Assembly (NCBI RefSeq): GCF_000754265.1
Contig: NZ_CP008985.1
Location: 62,001-126,000 of the forward strand
DNA from: Candidatus Palibaumannia cicadellinicola
GTDB taxonomy: Bacteria; Pseudomonadota; Gammaproteobacteria; Enterobacterales; Enterobacteriaceae
Length of the DNA: 64,000 nt
Direction of reading: 5' to 3'
Positions 56,837-64,000 of this stretch are shown here, piece after piece; the stretch's first letter is position 1, and each line of letters begins with the position of its first letter. The notes under the pieces are model-generated. The model was given only the letters and a program-made list of their open reading frames with translations. It ran no database searches and was not told the DNA's origin. The position numbers and the translations under genes were made by a program.

Positions 56837-56860
56837 GAAGTCAAAACGAGATAATTATCT

Positions 56861-57607
56861 ATGCGCAACACAGAACTAGAACAGATCATTAATAAGAAAC
56901 TTAACAGTGAATTACTACATGATTATGCACCTAATGGCCTACAAGTTGAGGGTTGTCGGGATGTGAAACGTATTGTCACAGGCGTTACAGCCTGCCAGAA
57001 GTTACTAGACGCAGCGCTAGCACAGCAGGCTGACGCCGTCATTGTACACCATGGATACTTTTGGAAAAATGAATCATTAGTTATCAATGGTATGAAACGT
57101 CAGCGTCTAAAAACTTTGCTGGCAAACAATATTAATCTCTATGCATGGCATCTTCCGCTAGATGTCCACTCAGAATTAGGCAATAATGCTCAGTTAGCGG
57201 TAAAACTTGGAATCACAGTAACCGGTATGTTACTATCACCTTTAGTACCGCAAGGAGAGTTTGCTATACCACTCAATAGCAATCTACTCCACCAGAGGCT
57301 CGAACAAACTATGGCGCGTACCGTGCTGCATTATAGTGAAAATGCTCCAATAAATATCAAGCGGTTGGCGTGGTGCTCTGGTGGAGGTCAGGAGTTTATA
57401 GAGTTGGCTGCGCGCGCAGGTATGAATGCTTTTATCAGCGGTGAAGTATCTGAGCAAACTATTCATATAGCCCGAGAAATGGGGCTGCATTTTTATGCAG
57501 CTGGACATCATGCTACCGAACTAGGAGGTATTAACGCCCTAGGCGAATGGTTAGCTAAAGAATATGATTTAAATATTACTTTAATCGATATTACTAATCC
57601 GGTTTGA
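56861..57607 (+). CDS. ybgI: YbgI, NIF3/DUF34 family metal protein
   Basis: Hexameric dinuclear-metal protein of the Nif3 family; its biological function is not firmly known. 248 residues (E. coli 247). DYAPNGLQVEG, VIVHHGYFWKNE (metal His pair), NLYAWHLPLDVHSELGNNAQLA, and the C-terminal AAGHHATELGGI metal ligands are present, so the metal site is complete. 24 bases after phrB, likely co-transcribed, the order seen in E. coli. Confidence 0.95.
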   Translation: MRNTELEQIINKKLNSELLHDYAPNGLQVEGCRDVKRIVTGVTACQKLLDAALAQQADAVIVHHGYFWKNESLVINGMKRQRLKTLLANNINLYAWHLPLDVHSELGNNAQLAVKLGITVTGMLLSPLVPQGEFAIPLNSNLLHQRLEQTMARTVLHYSENAPINIKRLAWCSGGGQEFIELAARAGMNAFISGEVSEQTIHIAREMGLHFYAAGHHATELGGINALGEWLAKEYDLNITLIDITNPV

Positions 57608-57854
57608 TTTTAATATAGTCATCATACGATTGCTTTCTATCCGTTAACCTTAGAACTTCAAGTCCTGCTCTATAGTTTGATAATAATCAAGATAAACATT
57701 CTATTAAAAATAAATCATTTGATTTTAGTTAATATTAGCAGCACTATGCTTTTAACTTCCATAAAATACATATACCGCTCAACTAAAACTAGTCAGAAAT
57801 ATACGCAATTATGCATCAGTAGTATACTTAATTAGTATTAAACTTGCTGAGCTA

Positions 57855-58240
57855 TGTTCCAAGACGCCGGGTGAATGCAAAATAGGCATTATGCCTGGCA
57901 GTATTCATCAGCCAGGTCGAGTAGGCATAGTTTCTCGTTTAGGTAGCCTAACCTACGAAGCGGTTATACAAACTAACGATACTAGTCTAGGCCAGTCTAG
58001 TGGTGTCGGTAACTTTTTGAACAAGATCAGCAGAAAATTAAAAATCACATGCATGACCAAACCAGTTGAAGGTAAGCGTATGGGTCACATGGGTGCCATT
58101 ATTACAGGAGGTCAAGGCACTGCACTGCTGCTGCAGACAAATTATCTATGCTAGAAGCTGTAGGTATCAAGACAGTACGCAACCTAGCTGATATTGGCAA
58201 GGTACTGAACAGTACCCTATCTAATAAAAATACTCGCTGA
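57855..58240 (+). pseudogene. sucD: sucD remnant, succinyl-CoA ligase alpha subunit
   Basis: In one frame from 57855 the sequence reads [19 protein letters not shown], then [15 protein letters not shown], matching Suc[15 protein letters not shown] and following. About 40 residues of the central region are then deleted, running into [19 protein letters not shown]. Near 58120 a frameshift occurs: the next frame encodes [20 protein letters not shown] (SucD LEAAGVKTVRSLADIGEAL) up to the TGA at 58240. The N-terminal third is gone. It sits between ybgI and tolQ, exactly where sucABCD lies in E. coli. An 87-codon frame inside it (57891-58154) is only a by-product of decay. Confidence 0.93.
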
Positions 58241-58562
58241 AAGTTTCATTTTGATTCGGACCGTTACACGCTAAAAAATATTTACTTTCGCTACTACGAA
58301 GCCCATTCACAACAACATATCTCTTGCGTATAGTAAGTATAGTGTTTTTTGCTTTCCTTAGATGATAAAATCATATATACAGATCGTAAAAACTAGTCAT
58401 AGCGAATAAAATTCAGATCAATAAGTAGGTTAGGGTATAGTGGCAGCGTGGTCGATTATTTATCCGCGGCTCGTCTGATTTTATTTAACACAGATAGATA
58501 TTTTTCAAGTCTGTCTCTATCTGTAGCAAACTAAAGTCTATTGTAATCGCGGAGTTCAAGCA
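58241..58562. other. Intergenic gap before tolQ
   Basis: 322 bases. The cydAB, ybgE and ybgC genes that lie here in E. coli leave no trace I can recognise. It should contain the tol operon promoter. GGAG at about 58551 precedes the tolQ GTG start. Confidence 0.45.
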
Positions 58563-59246
58563 GTGATTAATATTAATCTTTTTGCTTTTTTTCTTACCGC
58601 TAGTTTTCTAGTGAAATTAATATTGTTAGTTTTGATATGCTTTTCTATCACATCCTGGGCTATTATCATCCAGCGTACCTGTATAATTAACACCGCCTAC
58701 CGCGAAATGGAAGCATTTGAAGATAAATTCTGGTCTGGTATCGAATTATCTCGACTTTATCAAGAGAGTGAAGTACGTAGCGATAATCTAGGCAGCTCAG
58801 AACAAATTTTCTACGCGGGATTTAAGGAGTTTGCCCGGCTTCATAGTGCTAAACACCGATTCCCCACTGCAGTAGTGGAGGGCGCATCGCGTGCCATGCG
58901 CATCTCGATGAATCGAGAACTAGAAGCTCTAGAAAAAAATCTTTCATTTTTGGGAAATGTAGGTTCTATAAGCCCCTATATTGGTCTATTAGGTACAGTT
59001 TGGGGGATCATGCATGCCTTTATTGGCTTAGGAGCGGTAAAACAAGCTACACTACAGATGGTAGCACCAAGTATTGCAGAAGCGCTAATTGCAACAGCTA
59101 TTGGTCTGTTCGTCGCTATTCCGGCGGTCATGGCATTCAACCGACTAAGCCAGCGTGTCAATGAGCTTGAACAGAACTACGATAACTTTACTGAAGAATT
59201 AATTACCATATTGTCTCGTCAGGCTTTTACTAGCAATAGCACTTAA
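58563..59246 (+). CDS. tolQ: TolQ, Tol-Pal proton-channel subunit
   Basis: Inner-membrane proton-channel subunit that with TolR energises TolA to keep the outer membrane attached during division. 227 residues (E. coli 230), three membrane helices. [12 protein letters not shown] in helix 1, [22 protein letters not shown] and [21 protein letters not shown] carry the channel residues. GTG start with GGAG 8 bases upstream. First of the complete tolQ-R-A-B-pal-cpoB run. Confidence 0.96.
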   Translation: MININLFAFFLTASFLVKLILLVLICFSITSWAIIIQRTCIINTAYREMEAFEDKFWSGIELSRLYQESEVRSDNLGSSEQIFYAGFKEFARLHSAKHRFPTAVVEGASRAMRISMNRELEALEKNLSFLGNVGSISPYIGLLGTVWGIMHAFIGLGAVKQATLQMVAPSIAEALIATAIGLFVAIPAVMAFNRLSQRVNELEQNYDNFTEELITILSRQAFTSNST

Positions 59247-59262
59247 AACTAAGATAAGGAAT

Positions 59263-59709
59263 ATGAAGATCAATAGAAGACGGGTACGCAGAGAAATTAA
59301 CGTTGATATTAATCTTGTACCTCTCCTCGATGTTTTGTTGGTACTAGTGTTAGTTTTGATGGCTACAGTGCCGATGATAACACAAAGCGTTGAAGTAAAT
59401 TTGCCTGAGGCAACTAACTCCAAGACCATGACTAGCGATGATATTCCGCCCGTTATTGTGGAGGTTAATGGTGTTAACCAATATAATTTAGTTATTGCTC
59501 ATACTCGTAAAAAACAACAGTCCGCTAAACAGGTAATTTTAGAGGTACAAACTCTAATCACTACTAATCCTAAAACTATTTTTTTGATAGGCGGAGCGAA
59601 GGAAGTTCCTTATGATGAAATAATTAAGGCGCTAAACTTATTACATCAGGCTGGTGTCAAATCTGTTGGATTGATGACACAACCGAGTATGACTACTGTT
59701 AGTTCTTAA
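59263..59709 (+). CDS. tolR: TolR, Tol-Pal proton-channel subunit
   Basis: One membrane helix near residue 20-40 with the essential Asp in LVPLLDVLLVLVLVLM, then a periplasmic domain ending FLIGGAKEVPYDEIIKALNLLHQAGVKSVGLMTQP. 148 residues (E. coli 142). The N-terminus is basic (MKINRRRVRRE). 16 bases after tolQ. The periplasmic middle segment is less conserved than the ends. Confidence 0.96.
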   Translation: MKINRRRVRREINVDINLVPLLDVLLVLVLVLMATVPMITQSVEVNLPEATNSKTMTSDDIPPVIVEVNGVNQYNLVIAHTRKKQQSAKQVILEVQTLITTNPKTIFLIGGAKEVPYDEIIKALNLLHQAGVKSVGLMTQPSMTTVSS

Positions 59710-59743
59710 AGCGAGCTTTTTATTAGTTTGAGAATAAACTGTA

Positions 59744-60577
59744 TTGAATATTATAACACAAAATAACAAATTACAACCTGCTATTCTTCTGTCGATTACG
59801 CTACACGGCATTCTAATCGTGGCGCTGATCTGGAGTTCTCTTTATCAACCGCCAGAAACTAACTGCGGTCTCGTGGCTATGAAAGCGATATTAGTTGAAC
59901 CGAAACAAGTAGTGCAGCAACATCATGAAAAAGATAAACAAGTACAGCAGCAAGTCGAGCGGCAAAAACCAATCGCAAAAAAAAGAATAACCAAACAGAT
60001 GCGTTACCAGCAAAAAACATTTAAAGATGTAATAGGAAAAGGCTCAGAAAAAACAGAGCATTCTACCATAGATAAGAAAAATCACTTGAATAAAAAAGGT
60101 ACTCATGAGGCGGCTAAACAATCTCTTGAGGTAGAGAATCTACTAGATGATCTAACAAACGCTAAAAATGTGTCTACGTTTAGCAAACCAAATAAGGTCA
60201 ATAAGACTAGTCATAGCAATGTAGATAATCTACTAGATGATCTAATAAACGCTAAAAATATGCCTACGTTTAGCAAACCAAATAAGGTCAATAAGACTAG
60301 TCATAGCGATGTTGATATCAATGCTTATAAAACTATGGTTAGTCAGGCAATCAGCAAAAAATTTTATGATACAGGTCGTTTCAGCGGGAAAACTTGTGAT
60401 CTACATATTAATCTGGCATCAGATGGCATGCTAATTTCTATTACAACCAGCAAAGGTGATCCTGAGTTGTGCCAAGCTGCCGTGTTAGCAGCAAAACTTG
60501 CAAGGCTTCCTAAGCCTCCTACCATGCAGGTCTATGAAAGAGTTAAAACTGCTACTATTGTATTTTCACCTCAGTAA
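59744..60577 (+). CDS. tolA: TolA, shortened, with an internal repeat
   Basis: Links the TolQR motor to TolB/Pal across the periplasm. Start TTG at 59744 (NIITQNNKLQPAI, like E. coli EQNDKLKRAI), membrane helix about 14-34, then a reduced helical/linker domain, and the C-terminal domain III (YKTMVSQAISKKFYDTGRF, GKTCDLHINLASDGMLISI, CQAAVLAAKLARLPKPP). 277 residues against 421 in E. coli: the long Ala/Lys/Glu-rich helix is mostly gone. The remaining linker holds two 30-residue tandem copies of a NLLDDL.NAKN..TFSKPNK unit, related to DDIFGELSSGKNAP of E. coli. How such a short arm spans the periplasm is unclear. Confidence 0.94.
   Translation: MNIITQNNKLQPAILLSITLHGILIVALIWSSLYQPPETNCGLVAMKAILVEPKQVVQQHHEKDKQVQQQVERQKPIAKKRITKQMRYQQKTFKDVIGKGSEKTEHSTIDKKNHLNKKGTHEAAKQSLEVENLLDDLTNAKNVSTFSKPNKVNKTSHSNVDNLLDDLINAKNMPTFSKPNKVNKTSHSDVDINAYKTMVSQAISKKFYDTGRFSGKTCDLHINLASDGMLISITTSKGDPELCQAAVLAAKLARLPKPPTMQVYERVKTATIVFSPQ
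60131..60310. repeat. 90-bp in-frame tandem duplication inside tolA
   Basis: Copies at 60131-60220 and 60221-60310 differ at five of 90 positions by eye, all of them changing an amino acid (Glu/Asp, Thr/Ile, Val/Met, Ser/Pro, Asn/Asp). Each encodes 30 residues. The in-frame length and retained reading frame show the product is still translated. Confidence 0.95.
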
Positions 60578-60606
60578 ATGAGATTAGCGTTTGTTTGGGA
60601 GAATGA

Positions 60607-61911
60607 ATGAAGCAAACCTTTCTAGTAGCGTTAAGTATCTTCCTTTTATGGTCTTCCGTACTATATGCTGAAGTACGTATCGAGATAACTAAAGGGGTAG
60701 ATTCGGCACGCCCTATTGGTGTAGTGCCGTTTAAATGGTGCGGTCTAGGCCCTGCGCCGGAAGATATAAGTGGGATTATTTCAGATGACTTGCGTCATAG
60801 CGGAAAATTTAATCCCATAGCAAAATCACGTATGCCACAACAGCCTACTATATCCTCAGAAGTAATAGCACAAGCATGGATGGCTCTTGGGATTGATGTG
60901 GTAATAGTGGGGCAAGTAGAGCCTAGTGCAGATGATAACTATGTGGTGTATTATCAGCTGATGGATACATCGGGGAACACCGGGGTAATACTATCGCAAA
61001 ATCATTACAAGGTAGCAAAAAGATGGCTGCGTTATGCCGCGCATACGGCTAGCGATGAAATTTTTGAGAAACTTACTGGGATAAAAGGAGTGTTTCGTAC
61101 ACGTATTGCTTACGTAGTACATATAAATGGCGAATGTACGTATCCTTATGAGCTACGTATCGCAGATTATGACGGGCACTATCAGACCTTAGTACATCGT
61201 TCCTCAGAGCCGCTGATGTCACCTGCCTGGTTTCCAAATGGCCACAAGTTGGCTTACGTTACATTTGAAAACGGCTGTTCCTCGTTAGTAATACAGACGT
61301 TGGAGAGTGGAGTTATCCGTCAAATTACTAGCTTCCCGCAACATAATGGTGCCCCTGCTTTCTCACCAGATGGCAGCAAACTCGCATTTGCCTTATCAAA
61401 AACAGGTAGTCTTAACTTATATGTTATGGATCTTACTTCCGGTCAGATTAATCAGGTAACGGATGGACGTAGTAATAACACTGAACCAAGCTGGTTCCCA
61501 GATAACCATACCATTGCGTATACATCAGATCAAGGTGGTAATCCACAAGTATATAAAATCGATCTTAATGGAGGTCATGCGCAACGCTTATCCTGGGAAG
61601 GATCAAAGAATCAGGATGCAAATGTTAGTACTGATGGTAAATTTATCGTTATGGTCAACAGCAATAATAACGGTGTACAACATATCGCAAAACTGAATCT
61701 AGTGACCGGAGACGTGCAAGTATTAACAGATACTTTTCTAGATGAGACGCCTAGCATAGCTCCCAATGGAACCATGATTATTTATAGTTATAGTGCTTCA
61801 CAAGCATTAGGTTCTTTTTTACAGCTAGTATCGACTGATGGAAGTTTTAAAGCACGTATTTTAGCAACCGATGGACTAGTTACATGTCCGGCCTGGTCAC
61901 CATATCTATAA
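60607..61911 (+). CDS. tolB: TolB, periplasmic beta-propeller protein
   Basis: Periplasmic partner of Pal and TolA. Signal peptide [21 protein letters not shown] (cleavage after residue 21), TolA-box region [21 protein letters not shown], then an N-terminal domain and a six-bladed WD40-like propeller with repeated [24 protein letters not shown] and APSIAPNG elements. 434 residues (E. coli 430). Start ATG with GGGAGAATGA 5-12 bases upstream. Confidence 0.97.
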   Translation: MKQTFLVALSIFLLWSSVLYAEVRIEITKGVDSARPIGVVPFKWCGLGPAPEDISGIISDDLRHSGKFNPIAKSRMPQQPTISSEVIAQAWMALGIDVVIVGQVEPSADDNYVVYYQLMDTSGNTGVILSQNHYKVAKRWLRYAAHTASDEIFEKLTGIKGVFRTRIAYVVHINGECTYPYELRIADYDGHYQTLVHRSSEPLMSPAWFPNGHKLAYVTFENGCSSLVIQTLESGVIRQITSFPQHNGAPAFSPDGSKLAFALSKTGSLNLYVMDLTSGQINQVTDGRSNNTEPSWFPDNHTIAYTSDQGGNPQVYKIDLNGGHAQRLSWEGSKNQDANVSTDGKFIVMVNSNNNGVQHIAKLNLVTGDVQVLTDTFLDETPSIAPNGTMIIYSYSASQALGSFLQLVSTDGSFKARILATDGLVTCPAWSPYL

Positions 61912-61957
61912 TATATGTCAAGTAAAATAAGTATCTAAATGATAAAAGGAATCTGAA

Positions 61958-62485
61958 ATGCAACGAGAACAATTACTAAAAACAATTCTTTTTTCTGTAT
62001 GGATCATCATCCTAGCTGGATGTTCTGATCATTATAAAGCTCATCAAAATTTAGAAAAATCTCGAGCAGAGACTGGGGATGAGCGGAAAATTAAGAATCA
62101 TAATACATCCTATGATGAGCAATATTATTTACAAATACCAGAATTCCTACAAAACAACATCATTTATTTCGCTCTAGATAAGTACGATATTAACTTGAAT
62201 TTCGTTAAAATGTTAGATGGACACGCAAACTTTTTACGTAGCAACCCATCTGAAAAAGTTACTATAGAAGGTCATGCAGATGAACGTGGTACACCGGAGT
62301 ACAATATTGTTTTGGGAGAACGTCGCGCTAATGCGGTAAAGATGTATCTTCAAAGTAAAGGCGTATTACCAGAACAAATCATGATTTTATCTTACGGTAA
62401 AGCAAAACCAGCTGTATTTGGTCACTACGAAGCTGCATATGCCAAAAACCGTCGTGCTATACTAGTATACTCACTTAGATCATAA
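61958..62485 (+). CDS. pal: Pal, peptidoglycan-associated lipoprotein
   Basis: Outer-membrane lipoprotein that binds peptidoglycan and TolB. Lipobox ILAGC with lipidated Cys22, a disordered segment, then the OmpA-like domain: [34 protein letters not shown], and SYGKAKPAV. 175 residues (E. coli 173). Its acyl chain would be completed by Lnt, also encoded here. AAAGGAA precedes the ATG. Confidence 0.97.
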   Translation: MQREQLLKTILFSVWIIILAGCSDHYKAHQNLEKSRAETGDERKIKNHNTSYDEQYYLQIPEFLQNNIIYFALDKYDINLNFVKMLDGHANFLRSNPSEKVTIEGHADERGTPEYNIVLGERRANAVKMYLQSKGVLPEQIMILSYGKAKPAVFGHYEAAYAKNRRAILVYSLRS

Positions 62486-62493
62486 TACATAAT

Positions 62494-63159
62494 ATGAGTA
62501 TTCATTTAATCGGTTTTATATTACTGATACTAATGAGCGTAACTCCTTCCAGATCTACTGCAGTTATGGCACCAGTAAGTGATATAGGCTCGAGATCTAA
62601 AAACCTAGTAGTGCAACTAGAGCAGATTTCTAATGTGCACAGCCAGCTATTAAACCAACTTCAGCAGCAGCTTGCTGAGAACCAGCACGATATCGATGTT
62701 CTTCGCGGTCAGATTCAGGAAAATGAATATAAGTTAGATCATCTTAGCATTCAATGTAGAGATTATCTTCCGGTGAAGAGTAGTAGTAATGCTGACACAG
62801 ATTATAACGCCGCTGTCGCTTTTGTTTTACATAATCAATCGTATGATCTAGCGTATCATGCCTTCCAAAGTTTTATCAAAAATTATCCTGATTCTAATTA
62901 TTTACCTAATGCTAACTATTGGCTAGGACAGCTTAATTATAATCATAGTAGAAAAGAAGAAGCGGCATATTATTTTGCCCTGGTTATGAAAAATTCTCCT
63001 ATGTCGCCGAAAGCACCGGATGCTCTACTAAAAATAGGCGTGATAATGCAAGATCAAGGTAAAAAAGATAACGCTAAAGCAGTTTATCATAACGTCTGTA
63101 AACTCTATCCGAGCACTGACGCTGCTAAGCAGGCGCAAAAATATCTAGCAAAACTGTAA
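62494..63159 (+). CDS. cpoB: CpoB (YbgF), Tol-associated periplasmic TPR protein
   Basis: Periplasmic protein that coordinates PBP1B activity with the Tol system at the septum. Signal peptide (about 1-24), a coiled coil (about 36-75: QLLNQLQQQLAENQHDIDVLR), a short linker, then a C-terminal TPR domain with YNAAVAFVLHNQSYDLAYHAF, YPDSNYLPNANYWLGQLNYN and SPKAPDALLKIGVIMQDQGK. 221 residues against 263; the linker between the two domains is shortened. Eight bases after pal, end of the operon. Confidence 0.95.
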   Translation: MSIHLIGFILLILMSVTPSRSTAVMAPVSDIGSRSKNLVVQLEQISNVHSQLLNQLQQQLAENQHDIDVLRGQIQENEYKLDHLSIQCRDYLPVKSSSNADTDYNAAVAFVLHNQSYDLAYHAFQSFIKNYPDSNYLPNANYWLGQLNYNHSRKEEAAYYFALVMKNSPMSPKAPDALLKIGVIMQDQGKKDNAKAVYHNVCKLYPSTDAAKQAQKYLAKL

Positions 63160-63308
63160 CCTAAACCAATGCTAGCGTGATAGTAGATGCTTTTACCAAA
63201 TATGTTATGCCCTATAGGCTAAAAATAAACGCGACACTAGAAAAATTTTTGCGTATTTTGTTTAGCATAAGCATAGTGAACTTTTCAAAGCAGTCTGAGA
63301 GAATAGTC

Positions 63309-64000
63309 ATGAGTAAACTACTCGATATCAACGCTAATTTTTATCCTTTTCCGCCTAAACCAGTACTACTTACTGCTGAAGAAAAAGTGACTTTGGTAGA
63401 TAGTATTAGAAACCAATTACTAGTGCGTAATGCTGTTATTGTTGCGCATTACTATACTGATCCTGAAATCCAGGCTTTAGCTGAGAGAACCGGCGGCTGT
63501 GTGGCTGATTCGCTAGAAATGGCACGGTTTGGTAGTCACTACCCTGCTACCACATTATTAGTTGCAGGCGTGCGCTTTATGGGCGAGACAGCAAAAATTC
63601 TAAGCCCAGAAAAAACAGTTCTGATGCCCACGCTTGAAGCAGAATGTTCTCTAGATCTTGGTTGTCCACATGAAGCATTCAGTGCATTCTGTGATGCACA
63701 CCCGGAACGCACGGTCGTGGTCTATGCTAATACTTCAGCAGCAGTGAAAGCTCGTGCTGACTGGGTGGTTACTTCTAGTATTGCGGTAGAACTTATCGAC
63801 TATCTCGATAGCTTAGGGAAGAAAATTATCTGGGCGCCAGATCGTCATCTAGGACGTTATGTACAGCAGAAGACAGGTGCAGATATTCTCTGCTGGCAAA
63901 GTGCTTGTATAGTCCATGATGAATTCAAAACACAGGCATTACAGAAAATGAAAGAGTTATATCCCGAGGCTGCTGTTTTGGTTCATCCAGAGTCTCCGCA
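63309..64000 (+). CDS. nadA: NadA, quinolinate synthase, 3' end beyond window
   Basis: 4Fe-4S enzyme that condenses iminoaspartate with dihydroxyacetone phosphate to quinolinate for NAD synthesis. Open from the ATG at 63309 to the window end (230 complete codons of about 350). Start [18 protein letters not shown], then [65 protein letters not shown] and [16 protein letters not shown], all near-identical to E. coli. First two cluster-ligand regions are visible; the third lies beyond the edge. Order tol-pal-ybgF-nadA as in E. coli, but the lysT/valT tRNA cluster that lies between is absent. Confidence 0.97.
   Translation, partial: MSKLLDINANFYPFPPKPVLLTAEEKVTLVDSIRNQLLVRNAVIVAHYYTDPEIQALAERTGGCVADSLEMARFGSHYPATTLLVAGVRFMGETAKILSPEKTVLMPTLEAECSLDLGCPHEAFSAFCDAHPERTVVVYANTSAAVKARADWVVTSSIAVELIDYLDSLGKKIIWAPDRHLGRYVQQKTGADILCWQSACIVHDEFKTQALQKMKELYPEAAVLVHPESP

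Noticed and set aside
57891-58154. 87-codon open frame after ybgI
   Set aside because: Its residues are SucD fragments joined by a deletion, and homology continues in another frame; it is part of the sucD pseudogene.
63160-63308. tRNA-Lys/Val cluster between cpoB and nadA, as in E. coli
   Set aside because: Only 149 bases and no cloverleaf pattern; the cluster is absent here.

Overview
The window reads as one contiguous chromosome segment of a gammaproteobacterium related to the Enterobacterales and deep in genome reduction. Almost every protein aligns along its full length, from memory, with an Escherichia coli or Yersinia counterpart. The base composition is AT-rich: sampled lines give roughly 32-38% G+C. 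Gene order keeps many E. coli blocks, but the genes between conserved members have gone. I saw no insertion sequences, prophage, CRISPR array, toxin-antitoxin or defence genes. The gene set is rich in vitamin and cofactor synthesis (thiamine, biotin/fatty acid, haem, ubiquinone, riboflavin, pyridoxal phosphate, NAD) and keeps cell-wall, division and Tol-Pal genes. This fits an insect nutritional endosymbiont that still has a cell envelope. A sharpshooter symbiont of the 'Candidatus Baumannia' type is my best guess; it is an inference from gene content, not a database match.

Layout. 1-7562: end of thiH, mreDCB on the minus strand, aroQ, accBC, fis and marC. 7893-18298: prlC (with a possible leader peptide), pitA, tusA, the ftsYEX-rpoH block, ubiD-fre. 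18521-27989: hemCD, then lnt-ybeY-miaB, ubiF, ligA-zipA. 28262-41045: cysK-ptsHI, dapE, purC, purMN, ppk, tktB-talA. 41590-45154: sulfate transporter genes cysUWA, an EmrE-type exporter, and a small ferredoxin that looks like a cut-down RsxB. 45247-50241: tyrS, pdxH, slyA, rnt, grxD, ribE, in the E. coli order of the region after rsx. 50471-51006: a tRNA-Val gene and a minus-strand tRNA cluster (Leu, Gln, Met, Gln). 51229-57607: glnS, fldA, pgm, phrB, ybgI. 57855-58240: a frameshifted sucD remnant. 58563-63159: the full tolQRAB-pal-cpoB operon. 63309 to the end: the start of nadA.

How the genes work together. MreBCD, FtsEX, ZipA, Tol-Pal, CpoB, Lnt and DapE point to a rod-shaped cell with peptidoglycan, an outer membrane and lipoproteins. 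PtsH/PtsI, Pgm, TktB/TalA and AccBC cover sugar and lipid flow. The TCA cycle looks interrupted, since sucD is broken and sucABC and sdh are missing from their usual place. Small-scale decay is visible: short tandem duplications at or after gene ends, loss of encoded CCA in some tRNAs, and substitutions in motif residues of FtsE, DapE and PurC.

I found no clearly new biological system. The observations most worth a second look are the free-standing RsxB ferredoxin domain, the remodelled TolA with a 90-bp internal duplication, the altered DapE active site, and a short leader reading frame that overlaps the prlC start.
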